DNA of 64,000 nt from Cellulophaga sp. F20128 (GTDB lineage Bacteria > Bacteroidota > Bacteroidia > Flavobacteriales > Flavobacteriaceae). The notes under the pieces were generated by a model. That model saw only the letters and a list, made by a program, of their open reading frames with translations, had not been told where the DNA came from and searched no databases. The DNA lies in contig NZ_JALKBA010000003.1 in the NCBI RefSeq assembly GCF_023015805.1, forward strand, positions 186,001 through 250,000. Reading direction: 5' to 3'. Of this stretch, positions 45,000 through 54,333 are shown in pieces. Position 1 is the stretch's first letter. Each line of letters starts with the position of its first letter. Both the position numbers and the translations under genes were made by a program.

Positions 45000-46244
45000 A
45001 TGAAGCGTATACAAAACCATAACTTAAGAAAAGATAGCAGTATAGTTATGGTGGGTTGTTTTGATACCAAAGCAGAAGATTTTGAGTATCTCTACAGCTG
45101 CCTGTCAAAGAAAGGATTTAAGGTTATAACCATCAATACAGGTGTTTACGGAACTACAAAATTATTTCCGGTAGATTTTGAAGCCAAAGACGTGGCTCAA
45201 AATACGGGCGCTAGTATTTTGTCACTACAGAAAAATAAAGAAAGGGGAAAGGCCATAGCAGTAATGGGAGCCGGAGCTGCTCAAATTGTCACCAATCTTT
45301 ATAGTGAAAATAAGATTGGAGGGATCATAGGTATGGGGGGTGGTGGTGGAACCTTTATCGCTCTTCAGGTGATGCGTGTCTTACCTTTTGGATTTCCTAA
45401 ATTGTGTATTAGTACCTTGGCCACCAAAGATTTAACAGCGCAGATAGGTAGTAAGGATATTACCTTAGTACCTTCTATTGTAGATATTGCAGGCCTAAAT
45501 AGTATTAGCAAACATGTCATGCAACAGGCGGCGGCGGCCCTATGTGGAATGATGGATGCCATAGAATTGGTGGAAGAAAGGGATGTTAAAAGCATTGCAA
45601 TTAGTGTTTTTGGGAATACTACTGTATGTGTTGATGTATGTTCAGAATTATTAAAATCTGAAGACTTTGAGGTGCTTGCTTTTCATTCCGTAGGAATAGG
45701 AGGGCAGACCATGGAAGAACTAACTTTAGAAGGATGTTTTGATGCTATTTTAGATATTACAACTACAGAATTGGCCGATGAACTTTGTGGTGGAATCTGC
45801 AGTGCTGGGCCCGACCGACTAACGGCGGCTTCAAATATGGGAATTCCGCAAATTGTTGTTCCTGGGTGTTTAGATATGGTGAATTTTGGTCCTTTGGATT
45901 CAGTACCAGTAAAGTATAAAAAAAGGCAGTTGTTTTCTTGGGCACCCAATGTAACTCTTATGCGGACTAATAAAGATGAAAATAGAATATTAGGAAGAAT
46001 AATTGCAGAAAGTTTGAATACATCCAAGGGCCCAGTAACTGTATTGTTGCCTTTAGGCGGATTATCAAAAATTGGCGCCACTGGAGAAGTTTTTCATAAT
46101 CCTGAAATAGATAAGGAGTTGTTCAATTCCCTAAAAAGTACATTAAATAATAACATAAAAGTAGTAGAAGTGGATGCAAATATTAATACATCCCATTTTG
46201 CAACATATGCTGTAAATGAGTTATTGAAATTCATTAAAAAATAA
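45000..46244 (+). CDS. Tm-1-like ATP-binding protein (UPF0261)
   Basis: 414-residue protein of the UPF0261 / Tm-1 N-terminal domain family. It shows VGCFDTKAEDFEYL near the start, a Gly-rich GIIGMGGGGGTF segment, STLATKDLTAQIGSKDITLV and FHSVGIGGQTMEEL, all family markers. In tomato the same domain, fused to a TIM barrel, is the resistance protein Tm-1 that inhibits tomato mosaic virus replication. In bacteria the biochemical role is unknown to me. It is followed, after 164 bp, by the TIM-barrel partner as a separate gene. The setting with glycerate kinase and a cupin suggests a role in metabolism of a small acid or sugar. Confidence 0.88.
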   Translation: MKRIQNHNLRKDSSIVMVGCFDTKAEDFEYLYSCLSKKGFKVITINTGVYGTTKLFPVDFEAKDVAQNTGASILSLQKNKERGKAIAVMGAGAAQIVTNLYSENKIGGIIGMGGGGGTFIALQVMRVLPFGFPKLCISTLATKDLTAQIGSKDITLVPSIVDIAGLNSISKHVMQQAAAALCGMMDAIELVEERDVKSIAISVFGNTTVCVDVCSELLKSEDFEVLAFHSVGIGGQTMEELTLEGCFDAILDITTTELADELCGGICSAGPDRLTAASNMGIPQIVVPGCLDMVNFGPLDSVPVKYKKRQLFSWAPNVTLMRTNKDENRILGRIIAESLNTSKGPVTVLLPLGGLSKIGATGEVFHNPEIDKELFNSLKSTLNNNIKVVEVDANINTSHFATYAVNELLKFIKK

Positions 46245-46408
46245 AAAATACGGTAGCCTAGTCACTATTTTTGTACTTGATTTATTTCATATAATGAGAT
46301 TATAAATTGAGGAATTAGGTATAATACAGTTACTATTGGCAATATTTCAGATAGATATTCGGGAAAATATATTCCAATTTTGTAATTAGATTTAAAAAAT
46401 ATTCAATC

Positions 46409-47269
46409 ATGCCAAATATATGGACAGGTAAGGGAAACCCTTACACCAAACAAGAAGTTAGAGATAGATTGCAAGCTGTAGTAAACCAAAATAAGGCCAT
46501 TATTGCAGCCGGTGCAGGAACGGGAATAAGCGCTAAGTTTATTGAAAAAGGGGGAGCCGATTTAATTATTGTTTATAATTCGGGCAGATTTAGAATGTCT
46601 GGACATGGTTCTACCGCTGGTATGATGGCTTACGGGGATGCTAATGCAGTTGCTATGGAAATCGGTGAGTTTGAGGTGCTGCCAGTAGTTGAGGAAATTC
46701 CAGTGATATGCGGAGTCCATGGTAGTGACCCGCGCAGAAGAATGTGGCATTTTTTAGGAAAAGTGAAAGATATGGGATTTTCCGGAGTAAATAATTTTCC
46801 AACCCATTCCATTATAGATGGTCATTTTAGAAATGTGCTCGAAGAAACAGGGATGAGCTTTCAAAAAGAGGTTGAAATGATCCGTTTGGCAACAAAAATG
46901 GATTTATTTTCGGTTGTATATGTTGGCAAACCTGAAGAAGCAGTGCAAATGGCAGACGTTGGAGCAGATGCCATCATTGCTCATGTAGGAACAACCGTTG
47001 GGGGATCTATTGGCGTTACACAGGCTACCGCATCTATGGATGATGCTTTAGAGCGCACCCAACGCATCATAGATGCTGTTAAGCAATCTAACCCTAATAC
47101 TTTGTTTCTTGCCCATGGCGGCCCTATAAATACACCAAAGGATGTAAAATATGTCCTTGAAAATACCAATGGATTGCATGGATTTGTTGGTGCTTCTTCC
47201 TTAGAAAGAATGGGAATAGAACAGTCATTAACCAATTTAACAAAAGAGTTCAAGGCAATAACCTTATAA
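46409..47269 (+). CDS. Phosphoenolpyruvate-hydrolase-like TIM-barrel protein (Tm-1 C-terminal domain homologue)
   Basis: 286-residue TIM barrel of the PEP_hydrolase family. It shows AIIAAGAGTGISAKFIEKGGAD at the N-terminus, VICGVHGSDPRRRMWHFL, NFPTHSIIDGHFR and the late-barrel segments ADAIIAHVGTTVGG and LFLAHGGPI. The family is usually found next to or fused with the UPF0261 domain. No activity has been firmly shown for it that I know. It starts after a 164-bp gap that contains TATTTTTG at 46266-46273, so it might have its own promoter, and it is 6 bp before the cupin gene. Confidence 0.85.
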   Translation: MPNIWTGKGNPYTKQEVRDRLQAVVNQNKAIIAAGAGTGISAKFIEKGGADLIIVYNSGRFRMSGHGSTAGMMAYGDANAVAMEIGEFEVLPVVEEIPVICGVHGSDPRRRMWHFLGKVKDMGFSGVNNFPTHSIIDGHFRNVLEETGMSFQKEVEMIRLATKMDLFSVVYVGKPEEAVQMADVGADAIIAHVGTTVGGSIGVTQATASMDDALERTQRIIDAVKQSNPNTLFLAHGGPINTPKDVKYVLENTNGLHGFVGASSLERMGIEQSLTNLTKEFKAITL

Positions 47270-47275
47270 TTTCTG

Positions 47276-47686
47276 ATGGATAAAAAGTGGAAATTTGTCA
47301 AAGAAAAAGACCTGCTGTTGGAAAGGGTTTTGGGGCGTGTTCACTATTGGCATAGTCATCCCGAAATAATTGAAAACGGAAGCACCTATCTGGTAAAGGT
47401 TGTGATGCCAAAGGGAGGTTGCCATGATTTTCATATACATCCAGAAATGAACGAGATCTTGTATATTTTAAAGGGCACTGCAGAACAATGGATTGAAAAT
47501 GAAATGGAAATTTTAAAGGAAGGAGATTCTGTGTTTTTAGACCAAAATATAGCCCATGCTACTTTTAATGTAGGGGATGATGATTTAGAGTTTTTAGCGA
47601 TGCTATCTCCAGTAGATGGGTGGGCCGCGGGAACTGTGGATGTCAGTGAAGACTTGCCGTACTCTGAATATAGAAAGCACAAATAA
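47276..47686 (+). CDS. Small cupin-fold protein
   Basis: 136-residue single-domain cupin. The metal motif HDFHIHPEMNEILYILKG and the second motif (DQNIAHATFNVGDDD) are both present, so it probably holds a divalent metal and acts as an isomerase, lyase or dioxygenase on a small acid. The substrate cannot be read from the sequence. It starts 6 bp after the TIM-barrel stop, so the two are translationally linked. The start is chosen at MDKKWKFVKEKD since no in-frame alternative lies upstream within the gap. Confidence 0.8.
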   Translation: MDKKWKFVKEKDLLLERVLGRVHYWHSHPEIIENGSTYLVKVVMPKGGCHDFHIHPEMNEILYILKGTAEQWIENEMEILKEGDSVFLDQNIAHATFNVGDDDLEFLAMLSPVDGWAAGTVDVSEDLPYSEYRKHK

Positions 47687-47756
47687 ACTGAATGTGGGGG
47701 GCTTAAAACTCTTTTGCATCAAATCAAATTGGTTCGTAATTGTTAAAATAGTATAG

Positions 47757-50700
47757 ATGAAAAAAGTAAAATTTTGTTTTGTATTTCTAAGTTGTTTGTT
47801 ATTGCTTTTTACAGCGTGCAAAGAACGAAATGAAAAGTTACCTGCTTTAACCTATTCGGGTGAAAACCCTAGAGTACAAAACCCATTAAGCCCAGAAGAT
47901 TCTCAAAAGCATATTCAATTACCTGAAGGATTTAAGGCCGAATTATATGCTGCTGAACCAGACATCATTAACCCAATAGCTTTTGCTTGGGATGCAAAGG
48001 GAAGGCTCTGGGTTGTACAATCTAAAGATTATCCACATGGATTAAATAATGATGTAGGCGGGGATAGGATAACCATTTGCGAAGATACTACTGGAAATGG
48101 CAAGGCAGATACCTTTACAGATTTTGCCACCAACCAAAATCTAATAACAGGTATAACGATTGTTAAGGGCGGAATTATAGTTGCTCAAGCTCCAAATATG
48201 GTTTTTCTACAAGATACCAATGGTGATGATAAGATGGATAAAAGCACTATTTTGTTTGCAGGTTTTGGAACTTTTGATACTCATGCAGGGCCTTCAAATT
48301 TGCGGTATGGTCTGGATAACATGATTTGGGGTTCTGTGGGTTACTCTGGCTTTGAAAACTCATTTCAGGGCAAGGGTGTAAACTTTAAAATGGGGGTATT
48401 TAAATTTGCTAAAGATGGTTCTTCTTTTGAGCCAGTGGGTCAATTTAATAATAATACCTGGGGCCTCGGATTTAATGAGAATTTTGAAATTTTTGGATCA
48501 ACAGCAAATAACAATCATTGTTGTTATGTAGGTATTCCGTTACGTCATTATGAATATTTAAGTAAAATGCCTTCATGGGCTGTAAACGCAGATTTTATAC
48601 AAGGGCACTATGAAATTACTGCCGCAGATACCATCCCATTACAGCAAGTAGATGTACGTGGAGGCTATACGGCAGCAGCAGGTGCTAATTTTTATACAGC
48701 AAGGAATTATCCAGAAATCTATCAGAACCAAATGTATGTTTGTGAGCCTACTGGGCATTTGGTTCATATCGCAAAAATTGTGGAAGAGGGCGCAGGGTAT
48801 AAAGAAGTTGATGGAGGGAATATTTTTGCCAGTACAGATGCATGGACAGCGCCTGTGTTTGCAGAAACTGGTCCCGATGGAAATTTATGGGTTGCCGATT
48901 GGTACAATCCAGTAATTCAACACAACCCAGACAATAGGGGAATGGATAATCAAATATGGAACGAAGAAAAAGGGGAAGGAAATGCTCATATAAATACGTT
49001 AAGAGATTATGGTCATGGCCGTATCTATAAAATTACCTATGACGATGGTAAGAAATCTGGTATAACTTCCTTGAGCCCTGAAGGAGATGTAGCACTTCTA
49101 GAAGGGTTAAAAAGCGATAATATGTTTTGGAGGACTACAGCACAACGCATCATCGTTGAAGAACAGAGAACAGGTTTAATTCCAGAATTAATAGATTTTA
49201 TTCATAAGGATGTTAGTAGTCCAGGGGCTTTACACGCCTTATGGACACTGAAAGGACTAGGTGCTTTCGAAGATGGTAATCTAGATCTTAATGATTTAAT
49301 TAGTATGGCATTAGAGAAGGGTACTTTTGCGGTTAAAAGAGCCGCTATGGCCATGTTGCCAAATTCCCAAAAAGGGAGTGATATTTTGGCCAAATCAGGA
49401 GTTTTAACGAGCGAAAACCCCAAGCTTTGTTTGGCAGCTGTTCTCAAGGCAAGTGAACTGCCAGAATCTAGTGACCTATATGCGGAAATGGATAAATTAT
49501 CTCGGGACCAAATTAGTGCCTCAGACAAATGGATTAATGCAGCTATAAAAATATATTTTAAGGAATTAAACGTGGAAGAAGTAAACCCTTCATCTGTAGT
49601 TATGCTATTGCCTACTGCGCAAGATAAAAAGTCCTTATGGAAGTATACAACTACCAAACCCAATATGGATTGGACAAAAGAAAGTTTTAATGATGATGCT
49701 TGGAAAAACGGAGCTGCTATGTTTGGTAGTGAAAATAAAGAAGCAGTGAATACAGCATGGACTTCTTCTGATATTTGGATGCGAAGAGAAGTAAACCTTT
49801 CGGAAACAATAAGTGAACCAATTCTTAAAATAGCCCATGATGATGATTACGAGATATTTATAAATGGACAACTTTTACATACAGATACGGGAGCTAGTGG
49901 TACCTATAAATATATTAAATTGGATACTGAAAAAGGACAATTGTTTAAAAAGGGAAAAAATGTAATTGCAGTGCATTGTGTGAATACGGGAGGTGTTCAA
50001 CATATTGATGTGGGACTAGGGAAAATTGGTGCTGTAAAAACAGATGCAACCTTTGTTCTCAATACAGTTAATCAAGAAATGGCTTTTGATAAAAATAAGT
50101 TATATGCAACAGCCGGGCAGACTATTGAAATAATAGTGAATAATAAAGATCAGATGCCCCATAATTTAGTGTTGCTTCAGCCTAATAGTTTGGATACCTT
50201 TGGAAAAATGGTTGATGAATTTGTAACAAATCCAGACGCACAGAAAATGGGCTATGTCCCAAAATCTAGATATCTTTTAGGTGCTACCAATATGTTAGGT
50301 CCCGGTGATAAAGGATCACTAATTGTTACATTACCGGATACGCCTGGAATTTATCCCTATGTATGTACATTTCCTGGACATTGGCGTATGATGCAAGGTG
50401 TTCTAATAGTTACCGCTCCAGGTTCCTATATTTCTGAAACTAAAGATGCTTTAAAGATTTCAGTCATGGGTGGGGGTGGATCTCATGACTTTCTTAAGTA
50501 TTTTGGAGTTGTGGATGGAAAAATACTTAGTGATTCAGGGAAGAATACGGTCATTTATACAGAAAACTCTTTAGAATTAGGAGAATTAATTCAAAGCTCA
50601 AACATCTTAATGTTAAGTAATAATAAACCTTTAGATATACAGACCAAAAATACTATAATGTCTAGGGTAAATGAAGGTTCTTTGAACCTACTCATTTATC

Positions 50701-51086
50701 ATCCAAGTACATGGTATAATTGGGAAGATTGGCCAGAATACAATAAAACCCTTGTGGGTGGAGGATCAAGATCTCATGAAGCCTTGCAGGAGTTTGAAGT
50801 TATAGTGGTCAAGCCAAACCATCCAATAATGAAAGGCATACCTTCAAAATTTAAAATTGTTGATGAACTTTATAGATGGGAAAAAGAACCCGAGGCAAAC
50901 ATTGAAGTGTTGGCAATGGCTCGCGGAATAGAATCTGGTAAGGAATACCCCGCTGTTTGGGTTGTAAAACACCCTAAAGCAAAAATAGTAGGCAATACAT
51001 TAGGACATGATGAAAGAGCACACGATCACAAGGCATATCAAACCATTTTAAAAAATAGCTTAGATTGGGTAAAACCGAATAAATAA
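47757..51086 (+). CDS. PVC-type dehydrogenase / type-1 copper / ThuA multidomain lipoprotein
   Basis: 1109-residue lipoprotein (lipobox LFTAC, Cys21). Order: PVC-type beta-propeller (about 50-430, NPIAFAWDAKGRLWVVQ, FDTHAGPSNLRYGLDN), HEAT-like helices (about 445-620), a galactose-binding-like jelly roll (about 625-755, DIWMRREVNLSE), a plastocyanin/azurin-like copper domain (about 765-885) and a C-terminal ThuA-like domain (about 895-1107). Copper ligands are His802, Cys870, His875 and Met879, with azurin-like spacing. No CxxCH haem motif is present, unlike many PVC-type proteins. The likely role is oxidation of a sugar in the periplasm with electrons leaving through copper. It closes the glycerate kinase operon and has a permuted paralogue at 54334-57831. 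Confidence 0.85.
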   Translation: MKKVKFCFVFLSCLLLLFTACKERNEKLPALTYSGENPRVQNPLSPEDSQKHIQLPEGFKAELYAAEPDIINPIAFAWDAKGRLWVVQSKDYPHGLNNDVGGDRITICEDTTGNGKADTFTDFATNQNLITGITIVKGGIIVAQAPNMVFLQDTNGDDKMDKSTILFAGFGTFDTHAGPSNLRYGLDNMIWGSVGYSGFENSFQGKGVNFKMGVFKFAKDGSSFEPVGQFNNNTWGLGFNENFEIFGSTANNNHCCYVGIPLRHYEYLSKMPSWAVNADFIQGHYEITAADTIPLQQVDVRGGYTAAAGANFYTARNYPEIYQNQMYVCEPTGHLVHIAKIVEEGAGYKEVDGGNIFASTDAWTAPVFAETGPDGNLWVADWYNPVIQHNPDNRGMDNQIWNEEKGEGNAHINTLRDYGHGRIYKITYDDGKKSGITSLSPEGDVALLEGLKSDNMFWRTTAQRIIVEEQRTGLIPELIDFIHKDVSSPGALHALWTLKGLGAFEDGNLDLNDLISMALEKGTFAVKRAAMAMLPNSQKGSDILAKSGVLTSENPKLCLAAVLKASELPESSDLYAEMDKLSRDQISASDKWINAAIKIYFKELNVEEVNPSSVVMLLPTAQDKKSLWKYTTTKPNMDWTKESFNDDAWKNGAAMFGSENKEAVNTAWTSSDIWMRREVNLSETISEPILKIAHDDDYEIFINGQLLHTDTGASGTYKYIKLDTEKGQLFKKGKNVIAVHCVNTGGVQHIDVGLGKIGAVKTDATFVLNTVNQEMAFDKNKLYATAGQTIEIIVNNKDQMPHNLVLLQPNSLDTFGKMVDEFVTNPDAQKMGYVPKSRYLLGATNMLGPGDKGSLIVTLPDTPGIYPYVCTFPGHWRMMQGVLIVTAPGSYISETKDALKISVMGGGGSHDFLKYFGVVDGKILSDSGKNTVIYTENSLELGELIQSSNILMLSNNKPLDIQTKNTIMSRVNEGSLNLLIYHPSTWYNWEDWPEYNKTLVGGGSRSHEALQEFEVIVVKPNHPIMKGIPSKFKIVDELYRWEKEPEANIEVLAMARGIESGKEYPAVWVVKHPKAKIVGNTLGHDERAHDHKAYQTILKNSLDWVKPNK

Positions 51087-51191
51087 TAGAAAGTGGTTTT
51101 AGTTATGATTTAGGTTATATTGTGGAATCTGTAGCTGATTTAAAGGGGTTAGCTGTTGTATCCTTGCTCTATTATCATTGAACCCATAAGT

Positions 51192-51223
51192 CCCCTATAA
51201 GCTAGAGTCACTTTTGTTAGGGG
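51192..51223 (+). promoter_or_regulatory. Inverted repeat overlapping the promoter of the AraC gene
   Basis: CCCCTA (51192-51197) and TAGGGG (51218-51223) flank and overlap the upstream promoter element. It might be a regulator site or a weak end of the preceding transcript. Confidence 0.3.
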
Positions 51224-51242
51224 TATTTAATTATTATATTTG
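51214..51242 (+). promoter_or_regulatory. Flavobacterial sigma-A promoter of the AraC gene
   Basis: TTG at 51214-51216 and TATATTTG at 51235-51242 are separated by 18 bases, an exact fit to the Flavobacterium consensus TTG-N17-23-TAnnTTTG. Transcription would start near 51249, giving a leader of about 20 bases before the ATG at 51269. Confidence 0.7.
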
Positions 51243-51268
51243 GGTTCCTTATCCAACATGCTATATTT

Positions 51269-52141
51269 ATGAAATCTGCAATAGGAAAATCTCCAATATC
51301 TGCTTCTAAATGTTTTAAAATTGAGGAGCTTATAGCACCTCATTTTGATCCCAACTGGCATTTTCATCCAGAGTACCAACTGGCCGCTGTTTTTGAAGGA
51401 ACAGGAACTAGGTTTGTTGGGGACAATATTAGTTCTTTTGAGGCAGGGGATACCGTTCTTACTGGGGCTAATTTACCGCATGTATGGCGAAATGATGATG
51501 CTTACTTTGAAAGAAAAGATTTGCAAACCCATGTGGTTGTCATTTATTTTTCATTAGACTTTCTAGGAGACGTTTTCTTAAAGAAGGATGAGATGCAAGA
51601 TTTTAATCAGTTACTATTAAAAGCGAATCGCGGTATAGAAATTTGTGGAGCTACCAAGTTAGAAATTCGACAAATCATGCAGTCTATGCTATTTCAAAAA
51701 GGATTTAATAGTATATTTTCACTGTTTAAAATCTTACACCTAATTACTTATTCTAAGGATTTAAAATTTATTAATAGGGAAGGCTATTCACCAAATACTG
51801 TTTCAAATTTAGATTCAAAGCGTATAAAAGCGGTTTACGAATATATTTTAGACAACTATAAGAGTGATATTAAAATTGCTGAGGTGGCAGCCTTGGCAAA
51901 TCTTGCTCCTACTTCTTTTAGTCGCTATTTTAAAATTAGAACAAACAAAACTTTTTCAGATTTTGTATCCGAGTTGCGTATTAGTTTAGCATGTAAATTA
52001 TTGCAAAACAAGGATTATACGATTCTACAAATAGCACATATGTGTGGTTATAATACCTTGTCTAATTTTAACCGTAAATTTAAAGATATAACCTGCGAGA
52101 ATCCCAATAAATATAGAGACCGATTTAAGGTGGTATCGTAA
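51269..52141 (+). CDS. AraC family transcriptional regulator
   Basis: 290-residue regulator. The cupin half has FDPNWHFHPEYQLAAVFEGTG, FEAGDTVLTGANLPHVWRND, and the C-terminal half has two HTH motifs (LAPTSFSRYFKIRTNKTFSDF, CGYNTLSNFNRKFKDI). It is much closer to the regulator at 58025 than to the pair at 37739 and 38682. Each member of this second type lies next to a ThuA/PVC-type lipoprotein gene, so these regulators probably respond to the product of that system. A clear promoter precedes it. Confidence 0.92.
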   Translation: MKSAIGKSPISASKCFKIEELIAPHFDPNWHFHPEYQLAAVFEGTGTRFVGDNISSFEAGDTVLTGANLPHVWRNDDAYFERKDLQTHVVVIYFSLDFLGDVFLKKDEMQDFNQLLLKANRGIEICGATKLEIRQIMQSMLFQKGFNSIFSLFKILHLITYSKDLKFINREGYSPNTVSNLDSKRIKAVYEYILDNYKSDIKIAEVAALANLAPTSFSRYFKIRTNKTFSDFVSELRISLACKLLQNKDYTILQIAHMCGYNTLSNFNRKFKDITCENPNKYRDRFKVVS

Positions 52142-52205
52142 TTTTACGATTATATATGTAAGTCTATTGGCTTACAGGTTGGTCAGCTGCGAAATACAAA
52201 GAAAT

Positions 52206-52245
52206 AAAAAGCAACAATCTGGTGATTAGATCGTTGCTTTTTTTA
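52206..52245. terminator. Bidirectional terminator between convergent genes
   Basis: AAAAAGCAACAATCT (52206-52220) pairs with AGATCGTTGCTTTTT (52228-52242) with one mismatch and a seven-base loop. A-rich and T-rich flanks allow termination of both the AraC gene (plus) and the Gfo/Idh gene (minus). Confidence 0.85.
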
Positions 52246-52272
52246 TAAATTAAGCAATACGGAATGCAGAAA

Positions 52273-53406
52273 TTAAGTATTGGAAAGGGTGAAATCTGGT
52301 AGTTTTATAAGTTCTCCGCCCTTTAGTGCAGATGCATGTGCAAGGATACCTACACAGGTTATATTGGCCGACTGTTGTGCATTGGGGTAGGGTGATTTAT
52401 GCTGTACAAGGGCGTTGACAAATTCGTGTACTAGATGAGGGTGAGATCCACCATGTCCTGCTCCTTGGGTAAATGACAAATGTTGATGTTCATCCGAGTC
52501 GTACACCCCATTAGAAGTAAAATGTTGTATTTCCTTAGGTAACAATTTTGCAAAATCTGGACTTTCTACCTCCTCTGGGATTTCAGGTTCTGGTTTTTTT
52601 GCGGTATGAACAACCAAGGGTTTCCCTTCAATCAAGGGCCATTCTACAGATTTTTTTGATCCATAAACTTCAAAACTTTCCCGATACTGTCGGGCTACAT
52701 CAAAAAGTGAACGATATACTTGTGCGCTTAAATCGGAATTTCTGAATTTGATATGGGTTGTTTCAACAGCATAGGGAGAATTATAATGTCCTATTAATTC
52801 TTCTCGAATAGTTCCTGAACCAAAGCAGGATACATATTCAGCTTCTCCTTTTGTCAGGGCAAGAACAGGCGCAACACAATGCGTAGCGTAGTGCATGGGT
52901 GGAAGTCCGGGCCAATAATTTGGCCATCCATCCATATCCTGTTGGTGGCTCGCTTTTAAAAATTGAATTTTGCCCAATTCGCCTTGCTCATACAGTTCCT
53001 TCATGTATAAAAACTCCCTGGCATATACCACGGTTTCCATCATCATATAGGTAAGTCCGGTTTCTTGGGTGAGACGTACAATTTCTTCGCACTCTTCCAA
53101 TGTCGTTGCCATAGGAACAGTACAGGCCACATGTTTCCCAGCCTTTAAGGCTTTTATAGATTGCGCCCCATGATCAGGTATGGGTGTGTTAATGTGTACG
53201 GCATCTATTTCTGGGTCTTGCAATAGTTCATCATAGGAGGTATATCTTTTTTCGATATTGAATAGGTCTGCCAATTCTTTTAGCTTGTCCGGATTTCGTT
53301 GAGAAATTGCCACGAGATTGGCATTTGGGTGCTTTTGATAAATGGGAATAAATTCTGCCCCAAATCCTAAACCCACAATGGCGATATTTATTTTTTTGTC
53401 ACTCAT
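52273..53406 (-). CDS. Gfo/Idh/MocA family oxidoreductase lacking the EKP motif
   Basis: 377-residue NAD(P)-dependent sugar oxidoreductase. The Rossmann fold starts INIAIVGLGFGAEFIP, and the second domain contains LMYMMMETVVYAREF-like features and HCVAPVLALTKGEAEYV. In most members the segment after GKHV reads CEKPMA, where Lys contacts cofactor and substrate. Here it is GKHVACTVPMA, so Glu96-Lys97 is replaced by Thr96-Val97. The tail HGGSHPHLVHEFVNAL is usual for a sugar-binding subgroup. It is the last gene of the ThuA/PVC operon, 13 bp after the isomerase. There is no signal peptide, so it should act in the cytosol, for example on 3-keto sugars. Confidence 0.88.
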   Translation of the reverse strand: MSDKKINIAIVGLGFGAEFIPIYQKHPNANLVAISQRNPDKLKELADLFNIEKRYTSYDELLQDPEIDAVHINTPIPDHGAQSIKALKAGKHVACTVPMATTLEECEEIVRLTQETGLTYMMMETVVYAREFLYMKELYEQGELGKIQFLKASHQQDMDGWPNYWPGLPPMHYATHCVAPVLALTKGEAEYVSCFGSGTIREELIGHYNSPYAVETTHIKFRNSDLSAQVYRSLFDVARQYRESFEVYGSKKSVEWPLIEGKPLVVHTAKKPEPEIPEEVESPDFAKLLPKEIQHFTSNGVYDSDEHQHLSFTQGAGHGGSHPHLVHEFVNALVQHKSPYPNAQQSANITCVGILAHASALKGGELIKLPDFTLSNT

Positions 53407-53419
53407 TTCTTTTTTAATT

Positions 53420-54277
53420 TTATGTAAATGTTTTTTTTAAGAATGAAATTCCTTCGGATGCAAATTGGTCCTGACTCGCTGCCAGATTTTTCCAGATGCA
53501 AACGGCTGCCGCCAGCTCCTTTATTTCAGGTGTAAAACTCTCTATTACTATAGCTCCTTTATAATCAATAGCCTTAAGGCCGGCAGCAAAATCTGTCCAA
53601 GGTGTTAATCCAGTTCCAGGGACACCTCTGTGATTCTCCGAAACCTGTACATGTATTAATTTATCACCTACGGTTTTTATAGCATCGGCAATATTCTTTT
53701 CTTCAATAGTCATATGAAATCCGTCCAACAATACTTTGGCACTTTTGTGGTTTACATCCTTTATAAAACGCATCACATCCGCTGCGGTATTGATTAAATC
53801 AGATTCAAAACGATTTAAGGGTTCCAAGGCAATTGATAAACCCTGGTTCTGGGCCATATTGCAAACTTTAGATATATTGTTAACCGCTAAGTCCCATTCC
53901 TTTTTGCGTTCTTCTTTAGGAAGCATTCTGGCTTTTCCTACCGCAGCATACATAGGGCCAGCAAAAAAATCGACCTCCCATAGGTTACAGAGTTCAAAAC
54001 ACTTTTGAATGTATTCAAAACAGTTTTTATGCACTGCTCTGTCTTCATGGGTCAGATCCTTTGTAGCTCCAAAAGCACCACACACTGTAGCTTGTAATCC
54101 GTTGTCTTTTAATGCCTTCTTAATGGTTTTTCCATCAATCAAATGAGGGTCTTCTACCGGAATTTCGACGATATCATAGCCCATTTTTTTAATTTTGGGA
54201 AACAATGCGACGGATTGAGTGTTAAACGGAGATTCCCAAAGCCAGGTACTTAGGCCGAATTTTATCTGATTAGTCAT
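53420..54277 (-). CDS. Sugar phosphate isomerase/epimerase-like TIM-barrel protein
   Basis: 285-residue cytosolic xylose-isomerase-like TIM barrel (AP_endonuc_2 fold), closest in style to ketose 3-epimerases. Metal and substrate residues are visible in SIALEPLNRFESD (Glu), KVLLDGFHMTIEEK (Asp, His), HVQVSENHRGVPGTG and AIVIESFTPEI (Glu). Members isomerise or epimerise free keto sugars or their derivatives. It lies 56 bp after the ThuA/PVC lipoprotein and 13 bp before the Gfo/Idh gene in one operon. Confidence 0.87.
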   Translation of the reverse strand: MTNQIKFGLSTWLWESPFNTQSVALFPKIKKMGYDIVEIPVEDPHLIDGKTIKKALKDNGLQATVCGAFGATKDLTHEDRAVHKNCFEYIQKCFELCNLWEVDFFAGPMYAAVGKARMLPKEERKKEWDLAVNNISKVCNMAQNQGLSIALEPLNRFESDLINTAADVMRFIKDVNHKSAKVLLDGFHMTIEEKNIADAIKTVGDKLIHVQVSENHRGVPGTGLTPWTDFAAGLKAIDYKGAIVIESFTPEIKELAAAVCIWKNLAASQDQFASEGISFLKKTFT

Positions 54278-54333
54278 GCTTTCAGTTTTACTATATATTG
54301 TTTCTAAATGCGAATTTCCATCTTAGGCATTTT

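Noticed and set aside
46266-46273. TATTTTTG as a promoter of the PEP-hydrolase-like gene
   Set aside because: The box fits TAnnTTTG but no TTG lies at 17-23 bases upstream, so it is mentioned with the gene and not listed as a promoter.
47757-51086. Cytochrome c domain in the PVC-type lipoproteins
   Set aside because: I looked for CxxCH in both large proteins and found none. The C-terminal electron-transfer domain is of the copper type instead.
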